Positions 61,098 through 64,000 of a stretch of 64,000 nucleotides of DNA are shown here, in pieces. The translations under genes and the position numbers were made by a program. How positions within the stretch are numbered: position 1 is the stretch's first letter; every line of letters begins with the position of its first letter. Below the pieces are notes generated by a model, which had not been told where the DNA came from, did no database searches, and worked only from the letters and a program-made list of their open reading frames with translations. The stretch comes from an uncultured Mycobacterium sp. (GTDB lineage Bacteria > Actinomycetota > Actinomycetes > Mycobacteriales > Mycobacteriaceae): NCBI GenBank assembly GCA_900078375.1, contig FLQS01000013.1:1-64000 (forward strand), in the 5' to 3' direction.

Positions 61098-62465
61098 ATG
61101 GCCGTGAGCGCTCTGGCCGGCCTGGCGGCCGAACTGCCCGACGGGGTCGTCGTCACCGACCCCGACATCCTGGCCTCCTACCGCCAGGACCGGGCCGCCG
61201 ATCCCGCGGCCGGCACGCCGTTGGCCGTGGTCCGGCCCACCCGCACCGAAGAGGTGCAGACGGTGTTGCGCTGGGCTTCGGAGAATCGGATCGCGGTGGT
61301 GCCGCGCGGGGCGGGCACCGGCCTGTCCGGCGGCGCGACGGCAGTCAACGGCGGGCTCGTGCTGTCGACGGAAAAGATGCGCGATATCACCGTCGACCCG
61401 GTGACCCGCACCGCCGTCGCGCAGCCCGGCCTGCTCAATGCCGAGGTGAAGAAGGCGGTCGCGGAGTACGGGCTCTGGTACCCACCCGATCCGTCGTCCT
61501 ACGAGATCTGCAGCATCGGTGGCAATATCGCCACGAACGCCGGTGGACTGTGCTGCGTAAAGTACGGCGTCACAACCGATTACGTGCTCGGACTGCAGGT
61601 GGTGCTGGCCGACGGGACCGCGGTGCGCCTGGGTGGGCCGCGACTCAAGGATGTTGCCGGGCTCTCGCTGACCAAGCTGTTCGTCGGCAGCGAGGGCACC
61701 CTGGGGGTGATCACCGAGGTGACGCTGCGACTGCTGCCACCGCAGCCGTCGGCGTGCACGGTGGTGGCCACGTTCGATTCGGTGGAGGCGGCCGCAACAG
61801 CCGTGCTGACGATCACCAGCCACATTCGGCCATCGATGCTGGAGTTCATGGACGCGGTGGCGATCAACGCCGTCGAGGACAAGTTGCGAATGGGACTGGA
61901 CCGTTCGGCGGCGGCGATGATGGTCGCCGCCTCCGACGACCGCGGGCCGACCGGTGCGCAGGATGCCGAGTACATGGCCCGGGTGTTCACCGAAGCCGGT
62001 GCCACCGAGTGCTTTTCGACCGCCGATCCGGACGAGGGTGAGGCGTTCGTGGCGGCACGGCGGTTCGCCATCCCGGCGGTGGAGGCCAAGGGTGCACTGA
62101 TGCTCGAGGACGTCGGCGTGCCGCTGCCCGCGCTGGCGGAGCTGGTCGGTGGGGTGGCCAAGATCGCCGCCGACCGCGACCTGACGATCTCGGTGATCGC
62201 GCATGCCGGGGACGGCAACACGCACCCGCTGATCGTCTACGACCCCGCCGACGCGGCGATGACCGAACGCGCCGGAAAGGCGTTCGGCGAAATCATGGAT
62301 CTGGCGGTGTCGCTTGGCGGGACCATCACCGGCGAGCACGGCGTCGGCCGGCTCAAAAAGCCCTGGTTGGCGGGCCAGCTAGGCCCCGAAGCGATGGAGC
62401 TCAACCGCAAGATCAAGGCCGCGCTCGACCCGGACGGGATCCTCAATCCGGGTGCGGTGATCTAG
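61098..62465 (+). CDS. FAD-linked glycolate/D-lactate oxidase-family protein (Rv1257c-like)
   Basis: 455-residue FAD-dependent 2-hydroxyacid dehydrogenase of the GlcD/D-LDH family. FAD-binding PCMH domain with VVPRGAGTGLSGGATAVNGG and SIGGNIATNAGGLCCVKYGVT, followed by VGSEGTLGVITEVTLRLLP; the C-terminal FAD-oxidase domain has VIAHAGDGNTHPLI and GEHGVGRLKKPWL. Oxidises glycolate, D-lactate or a similar hydroxyacid and passes electrons to a quinone or other carrier. The last 23 nt overlap the convergent hydrogenase protease gene. Confidence 0.9.
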   Translation: MAVSALAGLAAELPDGVVVTDPDILASYRQDRAADPAAGTPLAVVRPTRTEEVQTVLRWASENRIAVVPRGAGTGLSGGATAVNGGLVLSTEKMRDITVDPVTRTAVAQPGLLNAEVKKAVAEYGLWYPPDPSSYEICSIGGNIATNAGGLCCVKYGVTTDYVLGLQVVLADGTAVRLGGPRLKDVAGLSLTKLFVGSEGTLGVITEVTLRLLPPQPSACTVVATFDSVEAAATAVLTITSHIRPSMLEFMDAVAINAVEDKLRMGLDRSAAAMMVAASDDRGPTGAQDAEYMARVFTEAGATECFSTADPDEGEAFVAARRFAIPAVEAKGALMLEDVGVPLPALAELVGGVAKIAADRDLTISVIAHAGDGNTHPLIVYDPADAAMTERAGKAFGEIMDLAVSLGGTITGEHGVGRLKKPWLAGQLGPEAMELNRKIKAALDPDGILNPGAVI

Positions 62466-62925
62466 CGGCTCGCAGCGCCAGCACGCTCAATGCGCTGTCG
62501 AGGTTGCGTTCGGCGGCTCGGGTCAGGCCTTGCCGCAGTTCCCATTGATAGCCGCGAATAGCGAGCAGATACGCATCCGGCAGCCGCTCGAAGCACTGCC
62601 GGGCGGTCGCCAGGATCGTCGGCACCGACATCGCATGCGAGGTGAAACTGAAGTCGAGCTCCGGTTCGGGACGGCTCACGGCGAACGATTCCACCGCCGG
62701 GTCTTTGGTCGCGTCGACGAACAACACCTGGGCGTATCGGCTTATCAGATCGGCATCTTCGAGATTGAGTTGGTAGGTGCGGCGCAGACAAGCACGCGGT
62801 TTGTGCGGCCACCCCTCGAGCCGGTCGATGAACGCCCAGCCCAGTCCGTCGTCTTCACGGCCGGCGTTGCCGATGCCGTAGATCAGGCAGTCTGGGCGGT
62901 CCAGGGCCTCACCGAGTCTGTTCAT
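62443..62925 (-). CDS. Hydrogenase maturation protease (M52/HycI-HyaD family)
   Basis: 160-residue endopeptidase that trims the C-terminus of a [NiFe] hydrogenase large subunit after nickel insertion. LIYGIGNAGREDDGLGWAFIDRL near the N-terminus contains the family Asp/Glu nickel ligand, and VLFVDATKDP the second; the third ligand is probably His97 in FTSHAMS. The ATG at 62925 overlaps the end of the large subunit gene by 17 nt, so the two are coupled; that gene is its obvious substrate. Confidence 0.85.
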   Translation of the reverse strand: MNRLGEALDRPDCLIYGIGNAGREDDGLGWAFIDRLEGWPHKPRACLRRTYQLNLEDADLISRYAQVLFVDATKDPAVESFAVSRPEPELDFSFTSHAMSVPTILATARQCFERLPDAYLLAIRGYQWELRQGLTRAAERNLDSALSVLALRAARSPHPD

Positions 62926-64000
62926 TGATCACCCGCCCGCGCGCATCCACCAAGGTGACGATCAGCGGCATCTCCCCCAACGCATGGGTGGCACAGCTCA
63001 GGCACGGGTCGTAGGCACGGATACCCACCTCGATGGCATTCATCATGCCCTCGGTGATCTCCGTCTTGCCGCCGAGATAGTCCTCGGCGACGCTGCGCAC
63101 CGTCCGGTTGAGCACCTGGTTGTTCTGGGTGGTGGCGACGATCAAGTTGGCAAAGGTGATGTTCCCCTCCCGATCGGCACGGTAGTGGTGCAGCAGCGAA
63201 CCCCGCGGGGCTTCCACCACACCGACCCCCTCACCGACCCACGCGTGCTCGCCCGGTGACACCACAAGATCGTCCTTGCAGATGTCGGGGTCGCCGAGCA
63301 GATTCTTGACCACCTCGGCGGCATGAATGATCTCGATTGTCCGCGCCCAATTGGTGTGCAGCGTCATGGTATTGGCGCTGCCACCGGTGTAGGCATGGAA
63401 CCTCTCGAGCGCTTCGGCAGCGATCGGGGTCGGGAGGGTCTTCGTGACATTGAGCCGGGCCAGCGGCCCAACCCGGACCGAACCCGCTTCGCGGCCCAGG
63501 TCGGTGAGGAACGGGAACTTCATGTAGGTCCACTTCTCGACGCCTTCGGAGAAGTGGTCCAGATAGTCTCGGTAATCGAACTCCCGCACGACATTCTTGC
63601 CGTCATCGACAACCCTGAGTCGGCCGTCGTAGTAGTCGACGTTGCCGTCGTCGTCGACCAGGGACATGTTCAGCGCAGGCACTTTAGCGAAAGCGTCGAC
63701 CTCACCGCGATGCTGCTCGTGGAAGTCGTAGAACATCTGCAACCCGAGCTGGGCGTCCTCGATGACCTGGTCGACCGAGGGCAATCCGTCCCCACCGCGC
63801 AGGAACCGGTCCACATCGGCGGGGGTGAGGCTCTTGTTCACGCCGCCAGGGACCGACGAGATTCCGTGCATACGTTTTCCGAAGACCGCCTCGATGACCT
63901 CTTGCCCCCACTTACGCAGCCGGACAACGCGTTTGACGAGATCAGGATTGGCCTCGATCAACCCGATGAAGTTGCGTTTCTCCGGAGCGGCGTCGATTCC
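62909..64000 (-). CDS. [NiFe] hydrogenase large subunit (5' part missing)
   Basis: C-terminal 363 residues of a nickel-iron hydrogenase catalytic subunit, running off the right edge. The C-terminal nickel ligands AYDPCLSCATH are present and are followed by ALGEMPLIVTLVDARGRVINEQTR, the peptide to be removed by the neighbouring protease. The overall pattern (IHGISSVPGG-type loop seen as MHGISSVPGGVNKSLT, APRGSLLHHYRAD, TTQNNQVLNRTVRSVAEDYL) is nearest to cytosolic group 3 (HoxH/HyhL-like) enzymes; the N-terminal Cys motif that would settle the subgroup is outside. It suggests NAD(P)-linked H2 metabolism. Confidence 0.9.
   Translation of the reverse strand, partial: GIDAAPEKRNFIGLIEANPDLVKRVVRLRKWGQEVIEAVFGKRMHGISSVPGGVNKSLTPADVDRFLRGGDGLPSVDQVIEDAQLGLQMFYDFHEQHRGEVDAFAKVPALNMSLVDDDGNVDYYDGRLRVVDDGKNVVREFDYRDYLDHFSEGVEKWTYMKFPFLTDLGREAGSVRVGPLARLNVTKTLPTPIAAEALERFHAYTGGSANTMTLHTNWARTIEIIHAAEVVKNLLGDPDICKDDLVVSPGEHAWVGEGVGVVEAPRGSLLHHYRADREGNITFANLIVATTQNNQVLNRTVRSVAEDYLGGKTEITEGMMNAIEVGIRAYDPCLSCATHALGEMPLIVTLVDARGRVINEQTR

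Overview
The window is high-GC actinobacterial DNA and almost certainly comes from a mycobacterium, most likely a fast-growing Mycolicibacterium-type species. Evidence: a PE-PPE domain protein, the LprB/LprC lipoprotein pair, a WS/DGAT acyltransferase, F420-type oxidoreductases, a hemophore-related protein, many GTG starts and many leaderless-looking genes. From about 18.4 to 62.5 kb the order and strand of the genes match, in inverted orientation and with gaps and insertions, the M. tuberculosis stretch Rv1257c-Rv1287 as I remember it: tap, udgB, DUF385, HIT, amiB2, Rv1264-type cyclase, two ABC exporters, lprB/lprC, SixA, Rv1277/Rv1278, oppBCDA, carbonic anhydrase remnant, cysD/cysNC, Rrf2 regulator. 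What differs from that backbone is the accessory content.

Layout. 0-5.3 kb: a PfaA-type fatty acid/polyketide synthase (cut by the left edge) behind a PfaD-type enoyl reductase, read leftward as one operon. 5.4-18.4 kb: hemophore-like protein, voltage-gated channel, Tat/lipoprotein amine oxidase, two small proteins, an MFS exporter, a histidine kinase/response regulator/DUF4097 operon bracketed by a 78-bp imperfect direct repeat, a flavin oxidase, a lactate monooxygenase homologue, an LLM oxidoreductase, two VOC proteins and a TDT-type transporter. 18.4-25.8 kb: Rrf2 regulator, two related secreted envelope proteins with matching promoter boxes, isochorismatase-like hydrolase, and the sulfate activation genes cysQ-cysNC-cysD. 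25.9-27.7 kb: the last 27 codons of a carbonic anhydrase next to an inserted zeta-type toxin-antitoxin pair and two small genes. 28-33.4 kb: oligopeptide ABC importer. 33.4-37.5 kb: hydrolase, DszC/acyl-CoA dehydrogenase-like enzyme, WS/DGAT. 37.5-46.9 kb: SbcCD-like pair, SixA phosphatase, LprC/LprB and a heterodimeric ABC exporter. 47-49.5 kb: secreted protein and PE-PPE hydrolase converging on one hairpin. 49.7-57.7 kb: an Rv1264-type adenylyl cyclase that has lost its first metal-binding segment, a DNA glycosylase, a large cyclase/AAA/TPR regulator, amidase, HIT and DUF385 proteins. 57.7-62.5 kb: a MITE-like inverted repeat, LLM enzyme, UdgB, Tap pump and FAD oxidase. 62.4-64 kb: a [NiFe] hydrogenase maturation protease and the hydrogenase large subunit (cut by the right edge).

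The items most worth a second look are the catalytically deleted cyclase beside a second cyclase-like regulator with a complementary lesion, the inverted-repeat element with 20-bp flanking direct repeats, the direct repeats around the two-component operon, the toxin-antitoxin insertion at the carbonic anhydrase remnant, and three genes whose upstream neighbour's TAG stop codon also reads as the -10 box of a leaderless promoter. No CRISPR array, rRNA, tRNA or complete insertion sequence was seen.
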